Of a DNA stretch of 64,000 bases, positions 20,681-27,656 are shown piece after piece. Origin of the DNA: Paracoccus sp. S1E-3. Lineage in GTDB: Bacteria; Pseudomonadota; Alphaproteobacteria; Rhodobacterales; Rhodobacteraceae. The stretch lies in the NCBI RefSeq assembly GCF_013868135.1, contig NZ_JACEMU010000007.1, positions 62,001 to 126,000 on the forward strand, given 5' to 3'. The position numbers were made by a program, and so were the translations under genes. The notes under the pieces are model-generated. The model worked only from the letters and a program-made list of their open reading frames with translations. It ran no database searches and was not told the DNA's origin. Each line of letters begins with the position of its first letter. The first letter of the stretch is position 1.

Positions 20681-21328
20681 ATGACCACAGCCTCTGAAAA
20701 CCCGACCGACAAGATGCAGGACATGCTGTGCAGCCTGTCCCGGAATTGGTGGGCATTCGTGTTACGCGGCGTGCTCGCATTGATCATCGCAGTGCTAGCC
20801 TTCGTCATGCCTGCGGAATCGCTTCTGGCGCTCACGCTGGTCTTCGGCGCGTTCGCCTTTGCCGACGGCGTGTTCGGCCTCGTCGCCGCGATACGTAACA
20901 TCCGCAAGGGCGAACGCTGGGGCTGGCTGATGTTCAGCGGCATTCTGGGCATCGCCACGGGCGTCGTCGTGGTTGTCTCGCCTTTTGTCGCGACGCTTGT
21001 GCTTGCGACATTCCTCTGGGCCAGCATCGCCTTCTGGTCCGTGTTCTCGGGTGCCCTCGAGATCGCGGCAGCGATCCGCCTGCGAAAGGAAATCGACGGC
21101 GAAATCTGGCTGATCCTAAGCGGCCTTCTCTCGGTCGTTCTCGGTGTCGTCGTGACCTGGATGCTGCTGACGCGCCCGGTCGAAAGCTTCCTCGCGCTCG
21201 GCTGGCTGATCGGCTTCTACGCCGCGTTCTTCGGGGTGATGATGATCCTCCTCGGGCTACGGCTTCGCAAGGCGGATCGTTCGGACGGTGCGGCCTTCGA
21301 TGACGCTCCCCCATCGGCAAAGGCGTGA
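20681..21328 (+). CDS. hdeD: HdeD-family membrane protein
   Basis: 215 residues, about six membrane segments arranged in pairs, starting MTTASENPTDKM behind AGGAGATCGACC. Pattern RNWWAFVLRGVLALIIAVLAF and the repeated LxFGxxAxxDG turn are typical of the HdeD family. HdeD proteins are linked to acid and heat resistance; the one in transmissible stress-tolerance loci (hdeD-GI) contributes to heat and oxidative tolerance. It follows the HPF fusion by 11 bases and its stop overlaps the GTG of the next small ORF. Confidence 0.93.
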   Translation: MTTASENPTDKMQDMLCSLSRNWWAFVLRGVLALIIAVLAFVMPAESLLALTLVFGAFAFADGVFGLVAAIRNIRKGERWGWLMFSGILGIATGVVVVVSPFVATLVLATFLWASIAFWSVFSGALEIAAAIRLRKEIDGEIWLILSGLLSVVLGVVVTWMLLTRPVESFLALGWLIGFYAAFFGVMMILLGLRLRKADRSDGAAFDDAPPSAKA

Positions 21329-21540
21329 GGTGCCCTGTGGTGCATGACGGGCGACTTGCCGGCGAGGAGCACGATTTCACCCGATGGGACGAAACGATCT
21401 TCGACCGTTGCCTGAGCACGGGCTTCAATCCGTTCGGCAGCGGTCCGACGCCAATCTTCCTGCGGCACCGGGACGCAGAGGCGCCGGACGCCGATGCAAA
21501 GCCGTGCATGCCACTTGACACCGAAAATGCGAGGTGCTGA
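21325..21540 (+). CDS. Small coupled ORF in the tLST, function unknown
   Basis: 71 residues starting with GTG that overlaps the hdeD stop (GTGA) and ending with a TGA that shares one base with the next start (TGATG). The coupling on both sides argues for translation. The sequence, rich in Asp, Pro and Cys, shows no recognisable domain and no membrane segment. It could instead be a leftover of a larger gene. Confidence 0.4.
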   Translation: MRCPVVHDGRLAGEEHDFTRWDETIFDRCLSTGFNPFGSGPTPIFLRHRDAEAPDADAKPCMPLDTENARC

Positions 21541-22160
21541 TGTCGAACCGCCTGCCTGACTTGGCATTTGCTGGTGCGGCCGCTGCCTTGGGCATCGGAA
21601 TCCTTTTCGTTTTTCGTTCGATGTATCTTGCCGAAGACATACTGCCTTTCGCGCAGGAGATGACGCTCATCTTCCTCGGCGCTGTCGTGACGATCATTCT
21701 GACCGCGGCGCTTCTCAATCGCCAGACCGATCTCGAGCTTCGCAAGGAAGGAAGGGTCATCATCCTCCAGCAGCAATGCGACATTTACATGGCCTGTATC
21801 GAGAAGGTCGCAGAGATCGTGGAAACCGCAAGGCACGATGCGAAGCTGATCGATGAACTGCGTGTTCTCAGCCACAAGATGGCTGTGGTCGCGAGTGCAG
21901 GGGTCGTGTCCAGCTTCGAGCAGGTACTGGAGAGCTTGCAGTCCGGTTTTGCTGACGGCACGCTCTCGGACGGGGACGGAGAGGGCGTGATGAATGCCGT
22001 CGCCGATCTCACGATAGCGATGCGGTCGGACGTCCTGCACGCTGCTGCCTTTCCTTCGCAGAACACCGAACGCGCCGTTCGCCTGAATTCGAGGCGAATG
22101 GAAAAACTCGACGATCTCGAACGTCACCTTCTCGTATCCACCGACACCCGGGAGAACTGA
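21540..22160 (+). CDS. Membrane-anchored hypothetical protein of the tLST
   Basis: 206 residues from ATG 21540 (a GTG at 21534 is possible). Two N-terminal membrane segments (LAFAGAAAALGIGILFVF and LIFLGAVVTIILTAALL) are followed by a long cytoplasmic helical part with QTDLELRKEGRVIILQQQCDIYMACI. It matches the general shape of the unnamed membrane ORF that follows hdeD in transmissible stress-tolerance loci. No catalytic motif is seen. Its stop lies directly before the next start with only one base between. Confidence 0.7.
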   Translation: MSNRLPDLAFAGAAAALGIGILFVFRSMYLAEDILPFAQEMTLIFLGAVVTIILTAALLNRQTDLELRKEGRVIILQQQCDIYMACIEKVAEIVETARHDAKLIDELRVLSHKMAVVASAGVVSSFEQVLESLQSGFADGTLSDGDGEGVMNAVADLTIAMRSDVLHAAAFPSQNTERAVRLNSRRMEKLDDLERHLLVSTDTREN

Positions 22161-22161
22161 T

Positions 22162-22737
22162 ATGCGCGGCGATAATCGTCCACCATTCCCGCCGAAAATT
22201 CCAGGAACCGATCTGCCATCCTGGGACGTGCCGACGGCAATCATCTACCGTCCTGCCCGTTCCGCGATGACATCGGCGCCTCGGCCCAACTACTGGGTCC
22301 TGGAGTTCGAGCCGTCCCGGCCGCCGCAGATCGACCCGCTGATGGGACATACCTCCAGCGACGATCCCTATCGCCCGATCCGGCTGAAATTCCCCGACCG
22401 TGATAGCGCCGTGGACTTCGCCGAGCGGCAGGACTGGCGCTATATCGTGCGTGAGGACGCCCCGCGCCGCCCCGCGCCTAACCCCTGGCGGGGAGAGGAG
22501 CGGCATCGCCTCTATAACGGCGCCGACGCCCCGAACGCCTTTCGCATACCGTTCCGCCTGGATCGGGGTCGCACGGACCACCCAATCCGGCGCGCAGTCG
22601 AGCAGAAAGGCACGGTGGACCTGTCGTCCCAAGAAGAGGCCGAATTCGATCCGGTCCTCGAAGCCTCGCTCGAATCCTTCCCCGCCTCTGATCCTCCGGC
22701 GTGGACGGGTGTGACAATTGCAAGAAAGACGACGTGA
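22162..22737 (+). CDS. NDUFS4-like (complex I 18-kDa subunit family) protein
   Basis: 191 residues. The central part reads NYWVLEFEPSRPPQIDPLMGHTSSDDPYRPIRLKF, then FAERQDWRYIV, the pattern of the ETC complex I NDUFS4 family (PF04800), where MGW(T/S) and a FxxxxxAxxFAE..GW helix are conserved. In alphaproteobacteria the normal homologue is an accessory subunit of NADH dehydrogenase. Here it sits inside a stress island rather than near nuo genes, with a longer C-terminal tail. A role in guarding complex I or another redox complex during stress is inference. Confidence 0.75.
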   Translation: MRGDNRPPFPPKIPGTDLPSWDVPTAIIYRPARSAMTSAPRPNYWVLEFEPSRPPQIDPLMGHTSSDDPYRPIRLKFPDRDSAVDFAERQDWRYIVREDAPRRPAPNPWRGEERHRLYNGADAPNAFRIPFRLDRGRTDHPIRRAVEQKGTVDLSSQEEAEFDPVLEASLESFPASDPPAWTGVTIARKTT

Positions 22738-22770
22738 TGACGGCCAGCTGCATGCGCTCGGGGAAATGAG

Positions 22771-23253
22771 ATGTTTCCATGGGCCGATACCGTTGCTCGC
22801 AGATACCCCCCCGTGGCCGTCTGGTCAGTCGTCGGGATCAGCCTTCTCGCTTTCCTCTACCAGAGCGGCCTGCCGCCGCGTGCGCTCAACCGGTTCCTGT
22901 TCGACTTCGCGCTGGTGCCGTCGCGCGTCTTCGGTCAGCTCCGTCTCATCGCCCCGTCCGATTGGACGCCGTTCCTGACAAACATCTTCCTGCACGGGGG
23001 CTGGCTGCATCTCATCTTGAACATGTGGACGCTCTGGATCTTCGGCCCCGCCGTCGAAGATCGGTTCGGACCGGGTAGATTCACACTGTTCTATCTGTTC
23101 TGTGGTGTGGCGGCCGGACTGGCTCACGCGCTGGCGAACCCCCACTCAGTCGTTCCCGCGCTTGGCGCATCGGGGGCCATCGCGGGCGTGATCGGTTGCT
23201 ACCTACCCGCACCGCGGCAGCGAGAGGCCCGCCGCGCCATGTCCACGCGCTGA
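22771..23253 (+). CDS. Rhomboid-family membrane protein, C-terminally truncated
   Basis: 160 residues from MFPWADTVARRYPPV. It keeps the HGGWLHLILNMWTLWIFG segment and the catalytic-Ser motif ALGASGAIAGVIG. In a full rhomboid protease two more membrane segments follow, with the catalytic His. Here translation continues into a short basic tail (LPAPRQREARRAMSTR) and stops. The Ser-His dyad therefore cannot form. The gene is best viewed as a broken rhomboid, or a pseudoprotease if expressed. It lies between the NDUFS4-like and thioredoxin genes. Confidence 0.8.
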   Translation: MFPWADTVARRYPPVAVWSVVGISLLAFLYQSGLPPRALNRFLFDFALVPSRVFGQLRLIAPSDWTPFLTNIFLHGGWLHLILNMWTLWIFGPAVEDRFGPGRFTLFYLFCGVAAGLAHALANPHSVVPALGASGAIAGVIGCYLPAPRQREARRAMSTR

Positions 23254-23305
23254 ATGCTTGCATCAGCCGGCCGCCAGGACCGGCTCGTCAACGAAAGGAT
23301 ACAGG

Positions 23306-23728
23306 ATGCCCACGGTCGCTTGCCCGCACTGCAATTCCACCAACAGAGTGCCGCAAGAGCGCCTGACCGATAATCCCAATTGCGGACGCTGCGGCGCGCC
23401 CCTCTTTCAAGGCAGGCCCGTCACGCTTACAGCGACTAATTTTGACCGTCATGCGAATGCCGAACTGCCCTTGCTGGTCGATTTCTGGGCCGAGTGGTGC
23501 GGGCCATGCAAGATGATGGCGCCCCAGTTCGAGGCGGCGGCGCGCTCGCTCGAACCCCATGTCCGCCTGGGCAAGCTCGACACCGAGGCCGAACAGCAGA
23601 TTGCCGGCCGCTACGGGATCCGCGGCATTCCCACCATGATCCTGTTCAGGAGCGGGAAGGAAATTGCGAGAACGAGCGGAGCAATGCCTGCCGCGCAGAT
23701 AGCGCAGTGGGCGCGGTCGCACGTCTAG
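23306..23728 (+). CDS. trxC: Thioredoxin 2-type protein with N-terminal zinc ribbon
   Basis: 140 residues from MPTVACPHCNSTNRVP, preceded by CAGGA; 16 further in-frame codons upstream are rejected. Two CxxC pairs (CPHC and CGRC) form the zinc ribbon of Trx2/TrxC. The thioredoxin domain follows with the active site WCGPC and the cis-Pro motif RGIPTMILF. It reduces disulfides in the cytoplasm and is part of the redox section of transmissible stress-tolerance loci (trx-GI), directly before kefB. Confidence 0.93.
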   Translation: MPTVACPHCNSTNRVPQERLTDNPNCGRCGAPLFQGRPVTLTATNFDRHANAELPLLVDFWAEWCGPCKMMAPQFEAAARSLEPHVRLGKLDTEAEQQIAGRYGIRGIPTMILFRSGKEIARTSGAMPAAQIAQWARSHV

Positions 23729-23785
23729 AGTTTACAGGTATTGGCCTTACCTGCGCCATGCCATCAGGAGAAGAAGGAGAAGAAC

Positions 23786-24931
23786 ATGCATGGCGTGACC
23801 GGATTTTTTGAAAGTGCGGCCTTGCTGGTCTTTGCCGCGTTCGTGCTCGTGACGATATGTTCACGGATCGGCGTGCCCAGTATCGTCGGTTACATTCTTG
23901 CCGGCATAGTCATCGGACCTGCCGGCCTCGGCCTGATTGCTGAGAGCGCTGCCCTGAGCAGCATTGGCGAGATCGGAGTGGTACTCCTGCTGTTCGCGCT
24001 TGGCCTGGAATTCTCGTTCGAGAAGCTCGTAACGCTCAGGAAGCATGTCTTCGGTCTTGGAGCCGCGCAGGTTGCAGTCACGACGATAACGGTATCGTTG
24101 ATAACGAGTCTGATCTTCGATCTCGCGCCCGTCCCCGCAATCCTCATCGGCGGGGCCGTTGCCATGTCATCCACGGCCATGTGCCTCAAGGTGCTCGCAA
24201 GCGCGAACGCTCTGGGATCGGCCCAAGGGCGTCTGGCCATTGCAGTGCTTCTGTTTCAAGATTTGGCAGCTGTTGCATTCCTGCTTCTGCACGATTCGAT
24301 GAGCGGAGCCGCCGAGGGACATGGCGTGATAACGGTCATCGCCAGTTCTACGGCATTGGTTGCAGTTCTGTTCATTGCCCGTGGCCCCCTGCAGGCGCTT
24401 GCCCGTTGGGTCGCATCGCGTGGCGATCCGGAACTCGCCCAACTCCTCGCGCTCACTATTGCGCTCGGGTCTGCGATCGTCGCGACCTCCGCCGGTCTTT
24501 CTCCGGCACTCGCCGCATTCGCGGCCGGCATGATTATCGGCGAGGGTGACGCGCGCCATGCCGTCGAGAACGAGATCCGGCCCTTCCGCGATTTGTTTGT
24601 CGGGATTTTCTTTATCGGCATCGGAACGCAATTGCCACTTTGGATCATTCCTTCTGCATGGCCTGTCGTGCTGATCTGGCTTGTCATTCTTCTTGTGGGC
24701 AAGACGCTGATTGTTCTGGTCGTCGCCCGACTATTCGGCGAGTCGCTTCAGACCTCATTGCGCACTGGGATCATCCTGGCCCACGGAGGAGAATTCAGCC
24801 TGATGCTGCTGTCGGTTTCTTCGGCATCGGGCATTGTCGCCAACGAGTTCGCCGGCCCCCTCCTTCTTGCGATTGGAGCGAGCATGCTGGCCGGGAGTGT
24901 CATGGTCAGATGGGCAGGGCTAAAGGTTTAG
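23786..24931 (+). CDS. kefB: KefB/CPA2-type monovalent cation:proton antiporter
   Basis: 381 residues from MHGVTGFFESAALLVFAAF, with AAGGAGA upstream; 15 earlier in-frame codons lack a site. About 12 membrane segments. Typical CPA2 motifs are present: GYILAGIVIGP near the N-terminus, LLFALGLEF, and AMSSTAMCLKVL, plus FFIGIGTQL late. The protein ends after the membrane domain; the cytoplasmic RCK/TrkA-N nucleotide-binding domain of classical KefB is absent, as in the short island form. It probably exchanges K+ or Na+ for H+. It is the last gene of the rightward tLST unit, followed by prophage sequence. Confidence 0.9.
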   Translation: MHGVTGFFESAALLVFAAFVLVTICSRIGVPSIVGYILAGIVIGPAGLGLIAESAALSSIGEIGVVLLLFALGLEFSFEKLVTLRKHVFGLGAAQVAVTTITVSLITSLIFDLAPVPAILIGGAVAMSSTAMCLKVLASANALGSAQGRLAIAVLLFQDLAAVAFLLLHDSMSGAAEGHGVITVIASSTALVAVLFIARGPLQALARWVASRGDPELAQLLALTIALGSAIVATSAGLSPALAAFAAGMIIGEGDARHAVENEIRPFRDLFVGIFFIGIGTQLPLWIIPSAWPVVLIWLVILLVGKTLIVLVVARLFGESLQTSLRTGIILAHGGEFSLMLLSVSSASGIVANEFAGPLLLAIGASMLAGSVMVRWAGLKV

Positions 24932-24965
24932 TGGGGTCAAGATCAAGATAACTATGTTTCTCAGA

Positions 24966-25220
24966 TCACTGAGAGCACGCCCGCGCCTGATCACGCATGA
25001 CGCTATAGTCGGAGAGTATTTCGGCTATTGCCGACCTCTCCGGCAACAGATCGAGCTCGTCGGCTGCGCGTGCCTGGAAGTCGCGGCTATACTCGACAAC
25101 CGGCGGACAGACGGTCGCGACGCGGGAATCAGAAGCGACCGTCGCGCAGGCGGTCAGCGAGATCGTCGTGATCACGAGGACGGCGAGCCGCCGCTTCCAG
25201 CATCCGACGTTGGACGTCAT
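24966..25220 (-). CDS. Phage o-spanin (Rz1-like outer-membrane lipoprotein)
   Basis: 84 residues from MTSNVGCWKRR. A lipoprotein signal ends in the lipobox LTAC near residue 25. The mature part has the CPPVVEYSRDF, ADELDLLP and SVMRDQARAC pattern of small phage lipoproteins that follow endolysin genes in alphaproteobacterial phages. Its first third overlaps the i-spanin gene in another frame, the classical Rz/Rz1 arrangement. Together the two proteins would bridge and fuse the membranes at lysis. Confidence 0.75.
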   Translation of the reverse strand: MTSNVGCWKRRLAVLVITTISLTACATVASDSRVATVCPPVVEYSRDFQARAADELDLLPERSAIAEILSDYSVMRDQARACSQ

Positions 25221-25386
25221 TGGCCTTCTCCATGGTTTCAAGGCGTTCGGCGAGGCGTCCCGCTCGCCCCCCGGAGCGCCGAAGCGAAAGCAGGAACAGG
25301 AGCACGGCGAACGCGATGGCGCCGTAGCGCAGAGCTACCCGCATGCACGGGCGGGCGGCGAACCGGGTCAGGAGCGCGGTGATCAT
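25129..25386 (-). CDS. Phage i-spanin (Rz-like)
   Basis: 85 residues from MITALLTRFAARP; its ATG overlaps the endolysin stop (ATGA). One N-terminal membrane segment (YGAIAFAVLLFLLSL) is followed by a charged helical part (RLAERLETMEKANDVQRRMLEAAARR) suited to a periplasmic coiled coil. This topology plus the overlap with the downstream lipoprotein identifies it as an inner-membrane spanin. Confidence 0.75.
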   Translation of the reverse strand: MITALLTRFAARPCMRVALRYGAIAFAVLLFLLSLRRSGGRAGRLAERLETMEKANDVQRRMLEAAARRPRDHDDLADRLRDGRF

Positions 25387-26057
25387 CGCAGCCCCTTCTT
25401 CCAATCGTCGAGCCGAGCGTAGATCGTGACCGCGATGCCGGCGAGCGCCACCGCGATGAACACCCAGCGCAGTGTGTCGAGATACGGCACGAGCGTCAGG
25501 ATCGCGGTCTGGGTCTCCGCCAGGACGCTCTGAGCCACCTCGACCCCGGCGACACCCAGCGTCGCCACACCGGCTGCGCCGCCGCCCTTCATGGTGCGGC
25601 TGTCAGCCAGCACCTCGCGCGCGGGCGGCGTCTCGGCTGCAAATGCCGTCGCCCGGACCGGGAACCGCTCGCCCCACTGGCGCGCGGGCCCGACGTCGAC
25701 ATGGATGAACCCCGAGCGCGGATAGAAGCCGAAGCCGAGGAATCCGACCTCCCGCGCCGCCGCCTCGAAGGCCGCTGGGTCGTGGTTCGCCATGGCGATA
25801 TCGAAGGCGGCGCCGTCGAGATGCTTCGACCGCGTGGCGCCGCCGACGGCGCGGTTGTGCTCGGGGCTGCGATAGGCGGAACGCACGATCAGCGGCTTGC
25901 CCAGCCGGTCGCGCAGCGCCTGCAGCTTGTCGAGCGCGGGCTCGTTGATCAGCAGCTTGCCAGTGCCCCGGCAGGCGATCTCGGCTGGCGAGAAGTTGGG
26001 CCAGCGCCAGCTGCTCACGGGGACGTCGCGCCAGTGGTCGTAGAAGGTCGTGGTCAT
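25383..26057 (-). CDS. Phage M15-family endolysin with C-terminal membrane segment
   Basis: 224 residues. Peptidase M15 domain at about 20-140: SAYRSPEHN, the zinc motif SKHLDGAAFDI and the third ligand in FIHVDVG. A flexible linker leads to a C-terminal membrane helix (WVFIAVALAGIAVTIYA). It cleaves peptide crosslinks in peptidoglycan. The membrane segment may act as a holin-like or anchoring part. It follows DUF6127 and precedes the spanins, forming a compact lysis cassette left over from a prophage. Confidence 0.88.
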   Translation of the reverse strand: MTTTFYDHWRDVPVSSWRWPNFSPAEIACRGTGKLLINEPALDKLQALRDRLGKPLIVRSAYRSPEHNRAVGGATRSKHLDGAAFDIAMANHDPAAFEAAAREVGFLGFGFYPRSGFIHVDVGPARQWGERFPVRATAFAAETPPAREVLADSRTMKGGGAAGVATLGVAGVEVAQSVLAETQTAILTLVPYLDTLRWVFIAVALAGIAVTIYARLDDWKKGLR

Positions 26058-26073
26058 GGGGTTCTCCGAAACG

Positions 26074-26097
26074 AAAAAAACCCGCCTCGAGGGCGGG
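26074..26097 (-). terminator. Intrinsic terminator between DUF6127 and the endolysin gene
   Basis: On the minus strand a 6-bp stem CCCGCC/GGCGGG with a 5-base loop is followed by seven T's. It sits 17 bases upstream of the endolysin start, so lysis genes may be attenuated or have their own promoter. Confidence 0.8.
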
Positions 26098-26131
26098 TGA
26101 TTGCGAACTGAGGAATGGGGATGGGGCGCGG

Positions 26132-26419
26132 CTACGGGCTGCCGCCGAAGATCTTGAGCTTGATGGCGATGCCCGCGAGCAGCGCCAGCATGACGCCGGT
26201 TGTGATCATGCGGACGGCCGTCTGCATGGCGGTGCGGCGCACCAGGCGGATGCAGTCGACGAGCGAGCGGAGATCGCGGATGTCGAGCGCGGCCTCGTCG
26301 CCGTCGAGACCGACATCGGCGAGCGCGCGCTTCGCGCCTTCCTCTGCGGCCCGGGTCAGGATCGCCTCGAATTCGGCGTCGGGCATGCGGACGAAGCCGT
26401 CGGATCGGGGTGGTGTCAT
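26132..26419 (-). CDS. DUF6127-type phage protein with one membrane segment
   Basis: 95 residues from MTPPRSDGFVRMPDAEF, behind GGAGGATCC. A helical N-terminal part (FEAILTRAAEEGAKRALADVGLDG) is followed by RDLRSLVDC and one C-terminal membrane helix (GVMLALLAGIAIKLKIF). The pattern matches small proteins encoded just before M15 endolysins in Rhodobacterales prophages. A holin-like role is possible but unproven. 59 in-frame codons upstream run into unrelated sequence and were rejected. Confidence 0.7.
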   Translation of the reverse strand: MTPPRSDGFVRMPDAEFEAILTRAAEEGAKRALADVGLDGDEAALDIRDLRSLVDCIRLVRRTAMQTAVRMITTGVMLALLAGIAIKLKIFGGSP

Positions 26420-26439
26420 CGGGATCCTCCTTCCACTGC

Positions 26440-26538
26440 TCAGCCGATCTTGCAGCCCCAGAAGGACGTGTGATCGGCGGCGAAGTAGCCGTCCGCGACC
26501 CGGAAATACCCCTGCAGTTCGACGGTATCGCCTGCCGT
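26440..26538 (-). pseudogene. 3' fragment of a phage tail-region gene
   Basis: The last 32 codons (TAGDTVELQGYFRVADGYF to the terminal FWGCKIG) are phage-like and belong with the lysis cassette. They are fused in frame to the broken IS3 transposase at about 26538, giving a chimeric frame. The rest of the phage gene and all genes before it are gone. Confidence 0.6.
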
Positions 26539-26850
26539 CAACTGCATGCCCAAACCCCTGTAAACGCTGTAGACCTTCTTGATGCTGACATCCCACCCCT
26601 CGCGCCTGAGGATCACGTGAACGCGGCGATAGCCGTAACGCACACGGGTTTCGCAGATCTCGCGGATCCGCCGTTTCAGTTCTGCCGGATCGGTGCGGCG
26701 GGATTGGTAGTGGTAGCTTGAGCGGTCAAACCGCAGGGCCCCACACGCCCTGCGGATCGAGACCGCCCAGTCTGCGCACATCCCGCGGACCAGTTCACGC
26801 GTCCGCTCCGGCTTCAGAGCTTTCGGCGGACAACATCCTGCAACATCTCC
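26539..26850 (-). pseudogene. IS3 transposase OrfB, N-terminal part only
   Basis: After a likely -1 frameshift near a CGAAAGC sequence at the orfA end, the frame reads MCADWAVSIRRACGALRFDRSSYHY, then RIREICETRVRYGYRRVHVILRREG, the helix-turn-helix part of IS3 OrfB. It breaks off at RGLGMQL. The whole rve/DDE domain is missing, so there is no transposase activity. Confidence 0.8.
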
Positions 26851-27080
26851 CGGTCCAGCGTCAGGTCCGCCACGATGCGCTTCAGGCGCGCGTTCTCATC
26901 CTCGAGCTGCTTCAGCCGGCGCATCTCGTCGGGCAGCAAGCCGCTATATTTCTTCTTCCACGCAAAGTAGGTCGACTGCCCGATCCCCGCCTTGCGGCAA
27001 ATCTCGGCAACAGGCGTGCCTTCCTCGCCCTGCTTCAGGATAAACGCCTTCTGCGCTTCCGTGAACTTCGATGCCTTCAT
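26814..27080 (-). CDS. IS3-family transposase OrfA
   Basis: 88 residues from MKASKFTEAQKAFILKQ. It holds the helix-turn-helix (GTPVAEICRKAGIGQSTYFAWKKKY) and the leucine-zipper-like MRRLKQLEDENARLKRIVADL helix typical of IS407-group OrfA. It is intact, but its partner OrfB is truncated. Confidence 0.92.
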   Translation of the reverse strand: MKASKFTEAQKAFILKQGEEGTPVAEICRKAGIGQSTYFAWKKKYSGLLPDEMRRLKQLEDENARLKRIVADLTLDREMLQDVVRRKL

Positions 27081-27161
27081 CGTTCTCAACTCCTCGCCCA
27101 GCCAAGAAAAGCCTAGCCGAAAACTCCCGCTTCAAACGGTCCAGTTCTCAGGGGGCAGAGC

Positions 27162-27656
27162 ATGGCGTTTGGCTCTACGCGCAGCACGGGTTTCTCCGCA
27201 TGGAGCAGCGGTCAGCGCCTCTCTGACGCGATGAGGCCAGTGGCCGCCGGCATCCTGCTGTTCGACGCGATCATCCAGAACCCTGATCGGCGGGCGGAGA
27301 ACCCGAACTGCCTTGTCAGGGGCAACGAGCTGAGGATCATCGACCACGAGCTTGCCTTTGCCCACAGACTGATCCTGTTGTGGCGCGCGCCGTGGGCACT
27401 TGGCGGCATGAGGGACTTCGAAACCCCTGGCAGGCATATTTTCGTGCATGAGCTGAAAGGCGCGCCGTTCGACTTCAGCGAGATCAAATATCGCTGGAGC
27501 GCCTTGTCGGATGGGCGGCTGCAGGAGTATGAAGGAGCAATCCCCTCGGAGTGGGCAGCAGCCCGCGCCGACATAGATGCTGCGCTGAAGTTGATCGCCG
27601 AGGCTAGGGACAACATCGATGCATGCATCGGGGAACTTGGGAGGATACTGGCATGA
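27162..27656 (+). pseudogene. HipA-like kinase, 5'-truncated by the IS3 element
   Basis: The remaining 164 residues carry the second half of a HipA_2-type kinase: FGSTRSTGFSAW, then FDAIIQNPDRRAENPNCLV (catalytic Asp and Asn region) and IIDHELAF (metal-binding Asp). A full protein would have about 90-100 more N-terminal residues with the nucleotide-binding loop. The ATG at 27162 is right at the IS end, so a shortened protein might be made. The stop overlaps the DUF3037 start (ATGA), so the two were one operon. Confidence 0.75.

Larger units (their letters stand above)
26539..27159 (-). mobile_element. Truncated IS3-family element (IS407-like group)
   Basis: Contains a complete orfA and only the first ~95 codons of orfB. 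The right side ends in a G-run region at about 27140-27159 that looks like a terminal inverted repeat (CTGCCCCCTGAGAACTGG on the minus strand). The left end, including the DDE catalytic domain, is deleted and replaced by phage sequence, so it cannot move by itself. Confidence 0.75.
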
